Below are positions 1 through 8,353 of a stretch of 10,669 nucleotides of DNA, piece after piece. This DNA is from Gemmataceae bacterium. Lineage in GTDB: Bacteria > Planctomycetota > Planctomycetia > Gemmatales > Gemmataceae. The position numbers were made by a program, and so were the translations under genes. Under the pieces are notes generated by a model. It had not been told where the DNA came from. It did not search any database and saw only the letters and a program-made list of their open reading frames with translations. The stretch lies in the NCBI GenBank assembly GCA_026418875.1, contig JAOAAM010000243.1, positions 1-10,669 on the forward strand, written 5' to 3'. Numbering within the stretch: the stretch's first letter is position 1; each line of letters begins with the position of its first letter.

Positions 1-124
1 ATACACCGGCGGGACACTCCTTTGACCCTACGGTCCTTGGTCAGGAAGCGTCCGCCGACCTGATGAATCGAAATTTCACAATCCGCGGTTGATGACCAAC
101 TCCCGGAAAAAGGTCTCCGCCGGT
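1..124. other. Gene-free left edge, possible start of a next gene
   Basis: I see no supported gene here. On the minus strand an AAAGGAG-like stretch (about 16-22) precedes a GTG at 6-4 by roughly ten bases, so another minus-strand gene could begin exactly at the edge. Only two codons are visible, so this cannot be judged. TreY, the missing partner of TreZ, is one thing that might lie beyond, but nothing in the sequence shows it. A short inverted pair TGACC/GGTCA lies near 23-43; it has no T-run and is not a convincing terminator. Confidence 0.25.
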
Positions 125-346
125 TCACCACACGCCGACGAGTCGCAGAATCACCGCAATCAATCCGATCACAAAAACGGCTCCCGCCACGATGATCGGC
201 AGACTCACACGACTTCCACCGGCCGATCCGTCGGCCCGAGCGGTGAACGGCTGATGGCAGAAACGGCAGCGGATCGACCGGCCCGCCGCTTCGTCCGGGA
301 CACGCATCGACTTGCCGCATGAGGAACATCGCACCGAGATGCTCAT
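125..346 (-). CDS. Small zinc-ribbon protein with C-terminal membrane helix
   Basis: A 73-residue protein that I cannot name. Two CxxC pairs, CSSCGK at about 7-12 and CRFCHQ at about 27-32, form a probable four-cysteine zinc ribbon. Between them lies a stretch containing VPDEAAG, which I recall from many short planctomycete proteins. A polar Ser/Gly-rich linker is followed by one strongly hydrophobic segment at about 49-70, ending in Trp. It therefore looks like a single-span membrane protein with the zinc ribbon outside the lipid, probably cytoplasmic because there is no signal peptide. The reading frame is open upstream to 505, but ATG 346 is chosen because a near-perfect Shine-Dalgarno site sits directly before it and the zinc-ribbon family normally begins a few residues before the first cysteine pair. 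It follows treZ by 155 bases and may have its own promoter. A role in trehalose metabolism is not supported. Related ribbons often precede other domains; here the protein simply ends after the helix. Confidence 0.82.
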   Translation of the reverse strand: MSISVRCSSCGKSMRVPDEAAGRSIRCRFCHQPFTARADGSAGGSRVSLPIIVAGAVFVIGLIAVILRLVGVW

Positions 347-350
347 CCCG

Positions 351-358
351 ACCTCCTC
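351..358 (-). promoter_or_regulatory. Strong Shine-Dalgarno site of the zinc-ribbon gene
   Basis: GAGGAGGT reads toward ATG 346 with four bases between. It is the strongest ribosome binding site in the window and decides the start, ruling against the 53-residue upstream extension of the same frame. Confidence 0.8.
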
Positions 359-411
359 GCCCCCGGGGCACACGATTGGGTCGGCCACTCTCGCAGTCGA
401 GCGCAGCCAGC

Positions 412-432
412 ACAGCAAAAAGCGAGTGCTGT
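412..432. repeat. Inverted repeat in the treZ to zinc-ribbon gap
   Basis: ACAGCA (412-417) and TGCTGT (427-432) are perfect inverted arms of six bases around a nine-base loop. It lies in the 155-base gap (347-501) between the treZ stop and the zinc-ribbon start. No T-run follows on the minus strand, so a textbook intrinsic terminator is unlikely. It could be a weak hairpin in the leader of the zinc-ribbon transcript, or chance. Confidence 0.35.
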
Positions 433-445
433 CGCCTCCATGAGA

Positions 446-451
446 GTTATA
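446..451 (-). promoter_or_regulatory. Candidate -10 element for the zinc-ribbon gene
   Basis: TATAAC on the minus strand matches the bacterial -10 consensus at five of six bases, in a locally AT-richer spot of an otherwise GC-rich gap. No good -35 hexamer lies at the proper distance. If used, the leader would be about 90 bases and would contain the inverted repeat at 412-432. Confidence 0.3.
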
Positions 452-501
452 TGAGAGGATGCCGGTTTCAGGTTTCGCACGCAGGCGTTGGAGGTGTCCG
501 G

Positions 502-2403
502 TCACGATCCGGCGATGGCAGGGCCTTTTCCGAGAACTGCCGTCGTCTGCCGCCCCCGTGGCCGCAGCACGATGGCGGAGTCGCCCCGAAGCAAGCCCAG
601 GCGGACGCCGTCGAGAGCCGGCGTCCCCTCGCCGCTATAGCGAGGCTCCTCGCTCGACCGCGCCAGCTGCCACTCGTGGTTTCGCGGCGGGGCGAGCAGT
701 GGTTCGGCCAGGGCGTGCAGCGTCAGGTCCGTCCCCAAGTCCACCAGGAGCAGCCGATCCTGGCCGTCATCCGCAAACCAGCGAAGCACGAAGGCCCTCT
801 CGCCCAGCAACGCGCCGTCGAGACGATCACGCCGCGGCTGCGAGAAGACCGGGTCGGTCCGTCGAAGCTGCAATAAATCGGCGTGAAGTCGATAGCTTGC
901 TTGATTCCGTTCCCGTTGCGACCATTCCAACTTGCAACGCTCGAAGGTAGCCACATCGTGCGGCAACAGGTACAACCCCCGGTCGCCCTCAGCCGCGAAA
1001 CTGGGGAATTGACACAGGTAATGAAATCGCCCTTCGGCAACCTTCCGCGCCAGGTCGGGTTCGTGATCGGCAAAAAAATGGAACGGGGCGTCGGCGGAAA
1101 ATTCTTGACCTTGAAACAGCATCGGCGTCGGCGGGGCAAGCAAGAACAACGCCGTCAGTGCCCGCCAACGACCCGGGCTGGTCCGCTGGTGCAGTCGGCG
1201 ACCGCAAGCCGTGTTGGCGATCTGGTCGTGATTCTCGAGGAAATGGATGAAACGGCTGGGAGGAAGATCCCAGGCCGGCATCCCGCGCGGATTCTCCCGA
1301 ACCCCAGACCACTGCCCTTGGAATAAAAAGCCGCGTTTCACCGACGAGATCAGCTCCTGTGGCGTGCCGCGAAAATCCCGAAGATACGCCTCGTTGCGGC
1401 CCGTCGCCGCCACCACCGCCGCATGATGAAAATCGTCGTTCCACACGGCATCGAAACCCATCCCGCATTGCTCCGGCGCCCGGATCAAATCCGCCCATTG
1501 CTGGTCGTTCTCCGCGACGAGGTAGACTCGCCGTCGGCCCGCCTCTCGGCGGACCTGCTGCGCGATCTCTGCGAGGATGTGCCGACGTGAGTCGTCAAAA
1601 ATCTGCTGCGTCGCATCCAGTCTCAGGCCGTCGAAGTGGAATTCGCGGATCCAGTAAACGGCATTCGTGACGAAAAACTCCCGCACCGACCGGTTGTTCG
1701 GGCCATCGAAATTCAACGCCTCGCCCCAGTCGGTTCGGTGCGTCCGAGAAAAATAATCATCGGCGAATTGGCTCAGATAGTTCCCATCCGGGCCGAGGTG
1801 GTTGTACACCACGTCGAGGATGACTGCCAAACCCAACTCATGAGCACGGTTGACGAATCGACGTAGATCGTCGGGCTGGCCATACAACCGGGTCGGTGCG
1901 AATAGGTTGACGCCGTCGTAGCCCCAACCAAACCGACCGGGGAAGTCGGCCACGGGCATCATTTCGATCACGCTGACCCCGAGCTCCTTGAGGTGCTCCA
2001 GTCGTTCGATCGCCGCCGACCAAGTGCCCTCCTTCGTGAACGTGCCGACGTGGAGTTCGTAGAGTACGGCTTGTTCCGCCACGGGGCCGTGCCAAGCGTC
2101 ATCACTCCACGGGAACGACGAGGGATCGACCACTTGCGAAGGGCCATGCGGCCCTTCCGGCTGAAACCGCGACGCCGGGTCCGGGTACATCTCGCCTTGA
2201 TCCAACCGGAAACGATAGCGGGTGCCCGCCGCGGCCCACCGCACCGGTCCGCTGAAATAGCCGCCGTCCTCCCGCTCCAAGGGGAAACGGGAGCCATCCT
2301 CGAGCACGACCTCCACGACGCTCCGCTTCGGGGCCCAGACTCGAAAATGGACGCCCCCGCCCGGCATTAGTTCTGCGCCAATCGGCAAACGTCGCGACAA
2401 CAC
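502..2403 (-). CDS. treZ: Maltooligosyltrehalose trehalohydrolase (TreZ)
   Basis: A 633-residue GH13-type enzyme that cleaves the alpha-1,4 bond next to the trehalose end of maltooligosyltrehalose, releasing free trehalose; expected in the cytoplasm, as no signal peptide is seen. An N-terminal beta-sandwich (about 7-100, with FRVWAPKR) is followed by the catalytic barrel, beginning around YELHVGTFT (115-123). Family signatures are DVVYNHLGPDGNYL (197-210) and WGEALNFDGPNN. The catalytic residues are visible: nucleophile Asp263 in GLRLDAT, acid/base Glu298 in LVAEND, and the third acid Asp393 in FLENHDQ. Length fits the family (about 580-640). A beta-rich C-terminal domain follows from about 535, ending in a non-conserved tail. 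The start is GTG 2403, supported by a good ribosome binding site. It lies 75 bases after treS, so it is probably co-transcribed. TreY, which makes its substrate, is not in the window. Confidence 0.96.
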   Translation of the reverse strand: MLSRRLPIGAELMPGGGVHFRVWAPKRSVVEVVLEDGSRFPLEREDGGYFSGPVRWAAAGTRYRFRLDQGEMYPDPASRFQPEGPHGPSQVVDPSSFPWSDDAWHGPVAEQAVLYELHVGTFTKEGTWSAAIERLEHLKELGVSVIEMMPVADFPGRFGWGYDGVNLFAPTRLYGQPDDLRRFVNRAHELGLAVILDVVYNHLGPDGNYLSQFADDYFSRTHRTDWGEALNFDGPNNRSVREFFVTNAVYWIREFHFDGLRLDATQQIFDDSRRHILAEIAQQVRREAGRRRVYLVAENDQQWADLIRAPEQCGMGFDAVWNDDFHHAAVVAATGRNEAYLRDFRGTPQELISSVKRGFLFQGQWSGVRENPRGMPAWDLPPSRFIHFLENHDQIANTACGRRLHQRTSPGRWRALTALFLLAPPTPMLFQGQEFSADAPFHFFADHEPDLARKVAEGRFHYLCQFPSFAAEGDRGLYLLPHDVATFERCKLEWSQRERNQASYRLHADLLQLRRTDPVFSQPRRDRLDGALLGERAFVLRWFADDGQDRLLLVDLGTDLTLHALAEPLLAPPRNHEWQLARSSEEPRYSGEGTPALDGVRLGLLRGDSAIVLRPRGRQTTAVLGKGPAIAGS

Positions 2404-2408
2404 CTTCT

Positions 2409-2415
2409 CTCCTCC
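2409..2415 (-). promoter_or_regulatory. treZ: Shine-Dalgarno site deciding the GTG start of treZ
   Basis: GGAGGAG with five bases before GTG 2403. It supports translation from this GTG rather than from a later codon. The rest of the 75-base spacer (2404-2478) holds only a tight palindrome, ATTCAGATGAAT at 2462-2473, of unknown meaning. Confidence 0.65.
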
Positions 2416-2478
2416 GGATCTTCGGGCCGCGGCTTCCGTTCACAACGTCGCTGGATCCTCGATTCAGATGAATTCGCG

Positions 2479-5400
2479 TCAACCGGGCAGCGAATCGGTG
2501 AGGCTCATGCTGCGCGGTTCCAACTGCCGCTGGATGCTCCGCAGTGCGGCCCCCGTCCAACGCTTCAGGTCGCTCAACTCGTGGTTGAGCGCGAGGAAGG
2601 CGTGTTCGAGGATGAACAATTCCAGCAGCAATTCACGATCATCCCGAGCGGCAGGGAGCAGTTGGTCGGCATCGGCGTGAGTCAGGTAACTTTTCAGGAA
2701 AGTTGCGCTCACCCAGCGGAACCAGGTCCACGCCCAGGGTTCCAGCAGGTCCACATCCTCGGGACGAACGATGCCCGGAACATGCCCCCGGGTCCGCGGG
2801 GTGGGCAGCAACGCGGAATAGGCTGCTTCGTCGAACGAACGGATCATCGCCGCGACATCGCGCAGCGGCGAGCGCTTGATCCTGCGGTCAGCCAAGGGGC
2901 GCCAGCGAGGTCCCTCGAAATCCACGATGACGAAGTCCTTCCCGGTGTACAGCAGTTCGTGGAGTTGATAATCGCCGTGGATGCGGATGCGTTGGGCGGC
3001 GATCCGGTGCAACAACAGCGTGCGGAATTTTCGCGCCAACTGCATCTCCCGATGCAGCAAACGATGCGCTTCCTCCCGATCCGCCTCGGGCAACTCGGGG
3101 ACGCGATCGCGGAGGGAATCCAGCGCTCGCAGGTAAGTCGTCCGCATGGATTGGTACAGCGAGCGCTGATAGAGGTAACCGAATGGTTCCGGGGCGAAGG
3201 CCGGGGATTCGGCATCCGCGGCCAAGGCCCGATGGAGTTGGGCAGTGCGCTCGCCCAGCAATCGGGCCGATTCGAGGTATCGCCCGATCAACTCGACGAC
3301 AAGGCTGGGCGGCTCGGCATCGGCCAGGTCCAACAACGAGCCGAACGTCACGGGGACAGCTTGCTCCTCGGTCGTCAGAGCCAACACCCGCTCGAAGTAG
3401 CGGCTCAATTCGTCCACGGTGTATTGCCAGGCGTTCCCCTCGCTCGGCACGAAACCATGCAAGACGGCCAAGGTCATCGGCTCTTGCCCCCGGGCTTGCA
3501 ACTCGACCATGCCCAAAAGCGGAGCCACCGACGGGAAGCCGCCGCGTTCGGCAAGGAACCGGCACACTTCCACATCCGGATGCGTGCCACCCTCCACTCG
3601 CCGGAACATCTTCAAGATGAACCGATCACCGAACACGAACGACGTGTGAGTCGGCCCATCCCGGTGCGGCAAGATCGCCAAGGCGTCGGCGGCGGCATCG
3701 CGGCGCAGCGGCGTGCCACCGGACCAGGCCACCGCGCGGACTTCCCCGAACGGCAGGCGGAAGCGGCGACGCTCGGCGATGGCATCCAACACCGCGGCCG
3801 CGAACTCGGGCGTCGCCAGGGCATCGTAGACCACGCCTTCCAAACCGCCCTGCAACACCGCCGCCACACAGGCCGGCTGACGCTCCTTGCAGCGCTCCGC
3901 CGCCTCGCCTTGCGCCCAAGCGAGCGGCAATAAAAACCGCTCCGGTTCGCCATCGCGGAATTCGACGAACAGCAAGCAAACATAGGCCGACGTCTCGCCG
4001 AATCGCAAGGGCACCGCCTCGACGATCTTCACGGACTTGATCGACCGTGCCGGCCGCCCCAGCCACGGTGTGGTCGGCAGGTAATCCGCCAGATGTTCCT
4101 CCAAGCGTTCACGATAAGGTTCCGCAAAAAGTTCCTCCCACCGCCGCAGCGAGCGGATGAACAGCGACTTCGGCTGCTCCACGACGACCGCCGGGGCTTG
4201 CGGCTGCAACACGAACCAGAGGAATGAATGGGGTCCGAGCGTGAGCGGATAGGGATCCTTGCCAATCACCGGGAAGGGATTCTGCCCGAACAACTCGATC
4301 GGGGTCGCCCCAGGAAAGCGACCGAGGTCCAACTCCACCGGCTGGACGAAGCGCGACAGATTGGCAACCACGAGGATCGTCTCGCCGTCGTGACAGCGGA
4401 GGTAGGCGAGCACCTTGCGATTGGCTGGGTGGAGGAACTCCAAGCTGCCGCGACCAAACGCGCGATGCCGTTTCCTCAACGCGATCAGCCACTTCATCCA
4501 CCACAGCAGCGAGTTGGTGTTGTTCTGTTGGGCATCCACGTTCACCGCTTCGTAGTGGTATTCCGGGTCGATGATCACGGGCAGGAACAGGCGCTGCGGA
4601 TTGGCGCGGGAGAAACCAGCGTTGCGGTCGGCGCTCCATTGCATGGGAGTGCGCACACCGTTGCGGTCGCCCAGGTAGATGTTGTCGCCCATGCCGATTT
4701 CGTCGCCGTAATACACCACCGGCGTGCCGGGCAGGGAAAAGAGCAAGCCATTCAACAACTCGATGCGTCGGCGGTTGTTGCCCAACAGCGGGGCGAGTCG
4801 ATGCCGGATTCCCAGGTTGATCCGCGCCCGGGGATCGGCGGCGTAGGCCCGGTACATGTAGTCACGTTCTTCATCCGTGACCATTTCCAGCGTCAGTTCA
4901 TCGTGGTTCCGCAAGAACAGGCACCATTGGCAGTTCTCGGGGATCGGCGGCGTCTGATCCATGATGTCCACGATCGGGAAACGGTCCTCCATGTGGATGG
5001 CCATGTACAGTCGCGGCATCAAGGGGAAGTGGAAGGCCATGTGCGTCTCGTCGCCGTCGCCGAAGTAAGCCGCTGCGTCTTCGGGCCATTGGTTCGCCTC
5101 GGAGAGGAAGATGCGATGCTGGTATTTCGCATCCATGTGCCGCCGGAGCGCTTTGAGGAAAGCATGGGTCTCAGGCAAGTTCTCGCAATTGGTGCCCTCG
5201 CGCTCGTATAAGTAGGGGATCGCATCCAACCGCATTCCGTCGACCCCCAGGTCCATCCAGAAATCGAGCACGGGGAACAAAGCATCCCAGACGGCGGGAT
5301 TATCGAAGTTCAAGTCGGGCTGATGCGAGTAGAAGCGGTGCCAGTAATATGCCTTCGCGACCGGGTCCCAGGTCCAGTTGGAAGGTTCAAAGTCTTTGAA

Positions 5401-5835
5401 GATGATGCGGGCTTCTTTGTACTTCTCCGGGGTGTCGCTCCAAACATAAAAATTTCGCTCGACGCTGCCCGGGGGCGATCGCCGGGCGCGCTGGAACCAC
5501 GGGTGCTGGTCGGAGGTGTGGTTGATGACCAGTTCCGTGATGACGCGCAAGCCACGGGCATGGGCGGCATCGAGGAATTCCTTGAAGTCGGCCAAAGTGC
5601 CGTACGACGGGTTGATGTCCGTGTAATCGGCGATGTCGTAACCGTCATCCTTGAGCGGCGAGGGATAGAAGGGAAGCAGCCAAATGGCCGTGACCCCCAA
5701 ATCTTGCAAGTAATCCAGCTTTTGCGTCAACCCTTTGAAGTCGCCAATGCCGTCGCCGTCGCTGTCGTGGAACGAACGGACGTGCAGTTCGTAGATGATG
5801 GCGTCCTTGTACCACAGGGGATCATCACTCAGCAT
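2479..5835 (-). CDS. treS: Trehalose synthase / maltokinase fusion (TreS-Mak)
   Basis: An 1118-residue two-domain protein. The first half (about 1-545) is a GH13 trehalose synthase, which interconverts maltose and trehalose inside one active site. Nucleophile Asp204 ([10 protein letters not shown]), acid/base Glu246 ([12 protein letters not shown]) and Asp312 ([13 protein letters not shown]) are all present, as is the block around TPMQWS. After a proline-rich linker (about 545-555) comes a maltokinase-type domain with an aminoglycoside-phosphotransferase-like fold, expected to make maltose-1-phosphate from maltose and ATP. It shows a likely ATP-binding Lys742 (FILKMF), a catalytic Asp955 in HGDYQL and a metal-binding Asp972 in VDFEG. 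Several normally conserved positions in this half are changed (see findings). The frame is open to a GTG at 5868, but ATG 5835 is preferred: GGGAG lies eight bases before it, and no site precedes the GTG or the ATG at 5850. The start overlaps the malQ stop by 11 bases, suggesting coupled translation. Confidence 0.93.
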   Translation of the reverse strand: MLSDDPLWYKDAIIYELHVRSFHDSDGDGIGDFKGLTQKLDYLQDLGVTAIWLLPFYPSPLKDDGYDIADYTDINPSYGTLADFKEFLDAAHARGLRVITELVINHTSDQHPWFQRARRSPPGSVERNFYVWSDTPEKYKEARIIFKDFEPSNWTWDPVAKAYYWHRFYSHQPDLNFDNPAVWDALFPVLDFWMDLGVDGMRLDAIPYLYEREGTNCENLPETHAFLKALRRHMDAKYQHRIFLSEANQWPEDAAAYFGDGDETHMAFHFPLMPRLYMAIHMEDRFPIVDIMDQTPPIPENCQWCLFLRNHDELTLEMVTDEERDYMYRAYAADPRARINLGIRHRLAPLLGNNRRRIELLNGLLFSLPGTPVVYYGDEIGMGDNIYLGDRNGVRTPMQWSADRNAGFSRANPQRLFLPVIIDPEYHYEAVNVDAQQNNTNSLLWWMKWLIALRKRHRAFGRGSLEFLHPANRKVLAYLRCHDGETILVVANLSRFVQPVELDLGRFPGATPIELFGQNPFPVIGKDPYPLTLGPHSFLWFVLQPQAPAVVVEQPKSLFIRSLRRWEELFAEPYRERLEEHLADYLPTTPWLGRPARSIKSVKIVEAVPLRFGETSAYVCLLFVEFRDGEPERFLLPLAWAQGEAAERCKERQPACVAAVLQGGLEGVVYDALATPEFAAAVLDAIAERRRFRLPFGEVRAVAWSGGTPLRRDAAADALAILPHRDGPTHTSFVFGDRFILKMFRRVEGGTHPDVEVCRFLAERGGFPSVAPLLGMVELQARGQEPMTLAVLHGFVPSEGNAWQYTVDELSRYFERVLALTTEEQAVPVTFGSLLDLADAEPPSLVVELIGRYLESARLLGERTAQLHRALAADAESPAFAPEPFGYLYQRSLYQSMRTTYLRALDSLRDRVPELPEADREEAHRLLHREMQLARKFRTLLLHRIAAQRIRIHGDYQLHELLYTGKDFVIVDFEGPRWRPLADRRIKRSPLRDVAAMIRSFDEAAYSALLPTPRTRGHVPGIVRPEDVDLLEPWAWTWFRWVSATFLKSYLTHADADQLLPAARDDRELLLELFILEHAFLALNHELSDLKRWTGAALRSIQRQLEPRSMSLTDSLPG

Positions 5836-7417
5836 GCCCGAGGCTCCCATGCCGGCTGGGTTCGTCACGGCGTGGCGTCGGCGACGACGAACCGCGTTGA
5901 TACGTTTGGTTGAGTTCCGCGAGCCGGTCCCAATCGGCTTCGGCCAACTGCCGGCTCGTCGCGCGCCAGCGCCAATTGCCCTGCGTGGTGCCCGGCCGAT
6001 TCATCCGCGCCTCGCTCCCCAATTCGAGAACATCTTGCAGCGGGGCGATCGCCCACGCCGCGACCGATGACCACGCCAGCCGAATCAATTCCCAAGCCGG
6101 GCCCTCGCCGGCATCCGGAACGTAACGTCGGTAGTACCGGCGCTCCTCTGCCGCGAGACTGTCGAACCAGCCCCGGGTGGTGTCGTTGTCGTGCGTGCCT
6201 GTGTACACCACCGTGTTTCGGTCATAATGATGCGGCAAGAATCGATCCTCCACCGCGCCGCCGAAGGCGAATTGCAGCACGCGCATGCCGGGCAGCCCGA
6301 GTTCGCCACGAAGCCGATCCACCGCCGGGGTGATGACGCCGAGGTCTTCGGCGATGAGGGGCAGCGGACCCAGCCGCCGCTGGATGGTGTGGAACAACTG
6401 CGCTCCAGGCCCCTGCCGCCACTCGCCACGTTCGGCTGTCATGTCTCCCGCCGGGACGTGCCAAGCGGCCTCGAAACCACGGAAGTGATCCAGCCGCACC
6501 CAGTCCACCTGCCGCAACGCCTGCCGCAGCCGAGCCGCCCACCATTCGTAGTTGGTCGCCCGGTGCGCCGACCAATCGTACAGCGGGTTGCCCCAAAGTT
6601 GGCCGGTGGCCGAAAAGTAATCCGGCGGCACTCCCGCTTGAAACCGCGGACGGCGATGATCGTCGAGCAAAAACAGCTCCGGGTTCGACCACACGTCCGC
6701 CGAATCCAACGCCACGAAGATAGGCATGTCGCCGATCAGGTCCACACCCAAACGCGCTGCATGTTCACGCAAGGCAGACCATTGCCGATCAAAAACGTAC
6801 TGGCGGAACTGATGCCTGCGGATCCGCTCGGCCAGTTCCCCTCGCGCCTGACGCAACGCCTCGGGATGACGGCATCGGAGTGCCTCGGGCCAATCCTGCC
6901 AACTGCGCTGACCATGCACTTCTTTCAGCGCCAGAAAGAAAGCCACATCCTCCAACCAGTCGCGTTGGTCGGTGCAGAATTGCTCGAACGCCTCGCGCTC
7001 CTCGGCAGGGGCTTCAGCACTCCAGCGGTCGTACGCGCGATCCGTCAGTTGGGACTTCAAACGAATCACCGCGGCGTAATCCACCGGACCATCGGGCCTC
7101 TCGATGCCGGCGAGATCGTCGGCCGAGAGCCAACCGTCCGCAAGCAGCGCTTCGGGGCTAATGAGGTTCGGATTGCCGGCGAAAGCACTGAAGCACTGGT
7201 AAGGCGAGTCGGCGTAGCCGGTCGGCCCGAGCGGAAGAATTTGCCAGCAGGTAATGCCCGCTTGCGCCAGCATCTCGACCCAAGCATGAGCGGTGGGGCC
7301 GAGGTCGCCGATCCCGAACCGACTCGGCAGCGAGGTGATATGCGCCAGGATGCCTGATTGTCGCCGACCAAGGTGCGAATTGCTCATGACGCCGAAATCC
7401 ATGACGCCGAAATCCAT
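5825..7417 (-). CDS. malQ: 4-alpha-glucanotransferase (MalQ, amylomaltase)
   Basis: A GH77 enzyme of up to 530 residues that transfers alpha-1,4-glucan segments between maltodextrins and glucose or maltose. The sequence begins [20 protein letters not shown] and carries the diagnostic blocks [33 protein letters not shown] and [19 protein letters not shown]. The catalytic acids are Asp310 in [10 protein letters not shown], Glu357 in LIAEDLG and Asp410 in [10 protein letters not shown], counted from ATG 7417. Length fits compact bacterial amylomaltases. The N-terminus is ambiguous: three in-frame ATG codons (7417, 7402, 7387) are separated by an exact 15-base repeat, and none has a clear Shine-Dalgarno site. 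The family needs only the part from about 7387. A low-complexity polar tail after about residue 508 is not conserved. It is 42 bases after meaB and overlaps treS, so it could be first in the trehalose operon or continue from meaB. Confidence 0.96.
   Translation of the reverse strand: MDFGVMDFGVMSNSHLGRRQSGILAHITSLPSRFGIGDLGPTAHAWVEMLAQAGITCWQILPLGPTGYADSPYQCFSAFAGNPNLISPEALLADGWLSADDLAGIERPDGPVDYAAVIRLKSQLTDRAYDRWSAEAPAEEREAFEQFCTDQRDWLEDVAFFLALKEVHGQRSWQDWPEALRCRHPEALRQARGELAERIRRHQFRQYVFDRQWSALREHAARLGVDLIGDMPIFVALDSADVWSNPELFLLDDHRRPRFQAGVPPDYFSATGQLWGNPLYDWSAHRATNYEWWAARLRQALRQVDWVRLDHFRGFEAAWHVPAGDMTAERGEWRQGPGAQLFHTIQRRLGPLPLIAEDLGVITPAVDRLRGELGLPGMRVLQFAFGGAVEDRFLPHHYDRNTVVYTGTHDNDTTRGWFDSLAAEERRYYRRYVPDAGEGPAWELIRLAWSSVAAWAIAPLQDVLELGSEARMNRPGTTQGNWRWRATSRQLAEADWDRLAELNQTYQRGSSSPTPRRDEPSRHGSLGHAE
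7388..7417 (-). repeat. malQ: Two exact 15-base tandem repeats at the malQ start
   Basis: ATGGATTTCGGCGTC occurs twice, head to tail (7417-7403 and 7402-7388), and is followed at once by a third ATG (7387). It encodes [11 protein letters not shown], so each copy brings its own start codon in frame. The unit length is a multiple of three, so gain or loss of a copy would not break the gene. Confidence 0.9.
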
Positions 7418-7459
7418 GACGACCGATGGGGCGGCGGAGCCGACCGTGCCGACTCAACC

Positions 7460-8353
7460 TCACGGTTGCGGCGAGCCGGTCAGCTCCCACAATCGGCGCA
7501 GGGCCTCATGGATGTCGATACGTCCGGAGCGCCACAAGGCCAGAAGCGATGTGGCAGCAGGATCCCGCAAGCGACGGTGCAATTCCTGCTGTGCTTCGTT
7601 CAGGAAGGCGTGGACATCGTCTCCCCGGCGGGACTTCGAGGGGAGCGACTCCAGAGCGTCGAGCAGTTCGGCGATGCCCTTGCCGGTGCGCGAACTGACC
7701 AGGATCACCGGGACGATCGTCCCGCCGGCGAGTTCAAGAGCCGCCCGGACCTGTTGCGCGGCACGATCGGCCCCGGGGAGGTCGGCCTTGTGAATCACGA
7801 TCAAGTCGGCGACCTCGAGCACGCCGGCCTTTTCCCACTGCAATTCATCTCCGGTTTCGGGTTGCAGCAGCAGGACGACGAGATCAGCCCAAGCCCGAAC
7901 GGCGGTGTCGCCTTGCCCGGCCCCCACCGTCTCGACGATGATCCAATCGAAGCCGTACTCCTCGCACAGCCGAATGACCGCATCCAGATGGTCGGCGATG
8001 GCCTGCCGACCCGAACAGGCCGCCAGACTGCGGATGTACACGCCATCGTCGAGTGCAGCCCCCATGCGGAAACGGTCGCCCAAGAGGGCACCGCCGGTCA
8101 GCGGGCTTTCGGGATCGCAGGCCAGGATGGCGACGGTTCGACCGCGTTGGCGTAGCGGTTCGATCAATTTGCCGATGAGCGAGCTTTTGCCGACGCCACC
8201 ACTGCCGGTGATGGCGATAACCCGGGCCGGCTTTTGCGGCGGGCCGAGTTGGCGAATGGTGTCGATTTCCTGCCCCCGGGCCGCGCGACTGATGAGCCGG
8301 GCCAGCGCCCGACGGTCCCTCCGCCGGACGCCCTCCCATAGCGATTCAGGCAT
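7460..8353 (-). CDS. meaB: MeaB/ArgK-type GTPase, chaperone of B12-dependent mutase
   Basis: A 297-residue G3E-family P-loop GTPase. Relatives protect and reload adenosylcobalamin in methylmalonyl-CoA mutase; despite the old ArgK name they are not arginine kinases. Visible motifs are a Walker A loop GSGGVGKSS (50-58, Lys56), DPESPLTGGALLGDRFRM (80-97, the usual switch region), ETVGAGQGD (141-149) and GDELQWEKAG (168-177). The guanine-specificity motif, normally NKxD, reads HKAD (188-191). The C-terminal helical part is short, about 60 residues, and may make the dimer contacts known in MeaB. ATG 8353 is chosen because GGAG lies eight bases upstream and the family begins near here; the 34-residue upstream extension runs inside the preceding gene and looks unlike MeaB. 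It overlaps the B12-binding gene by eight bases (ATGCCTGA), so coupled translation and a joint function are likely. Confidence 0.93.
   Translation of the reverse strand: MPESLWEGVRRRDRRALARLISRAARGQEIDTIRQLGPPQKPARVIAITGSGGVGKSSLIGKLIEPLRQRGRTVAILACDPESPLTGGALLGDRFRMGAALDDGVYIRSLAACSGRQAIADHLDAVIRLCEEYGFDWIIVETVGAGQGDTAVRAWADLVVLLLQPETGDELQWEKAGVLEVADLIVIHKADLPGADRAAQQVRAALELAGGTIVPVILVSSRTGKGIAELLDALESLPSKSRRGDDVHAFLNEAQQELHRRLRDPAATSLLALWRSGRIDIHEALRRLWELTGSPQP

Noticed and set aside
347..505. 53-residue N-terminal extension of the zinc-ribbon protein
   Set aside because: No ribosome site at 505, it is unlike the family, and an excellent site precedes ATG 346.
2581..3933. 450-codon open frame on the plus strand opposite treS/mak
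   Set aside because: It lies wholly antisense to a clear enzyme, its translation is rich in Arg, Gln, His and Pro with no domain, and long antisense frames are expected in GC-rich genes.
6191..7357. 388-codon plus-strand frame opposite malQ
   Set aside because: Fully antisense to an intact GH77 enzyme with all catalytic residues; no recognisable motif.
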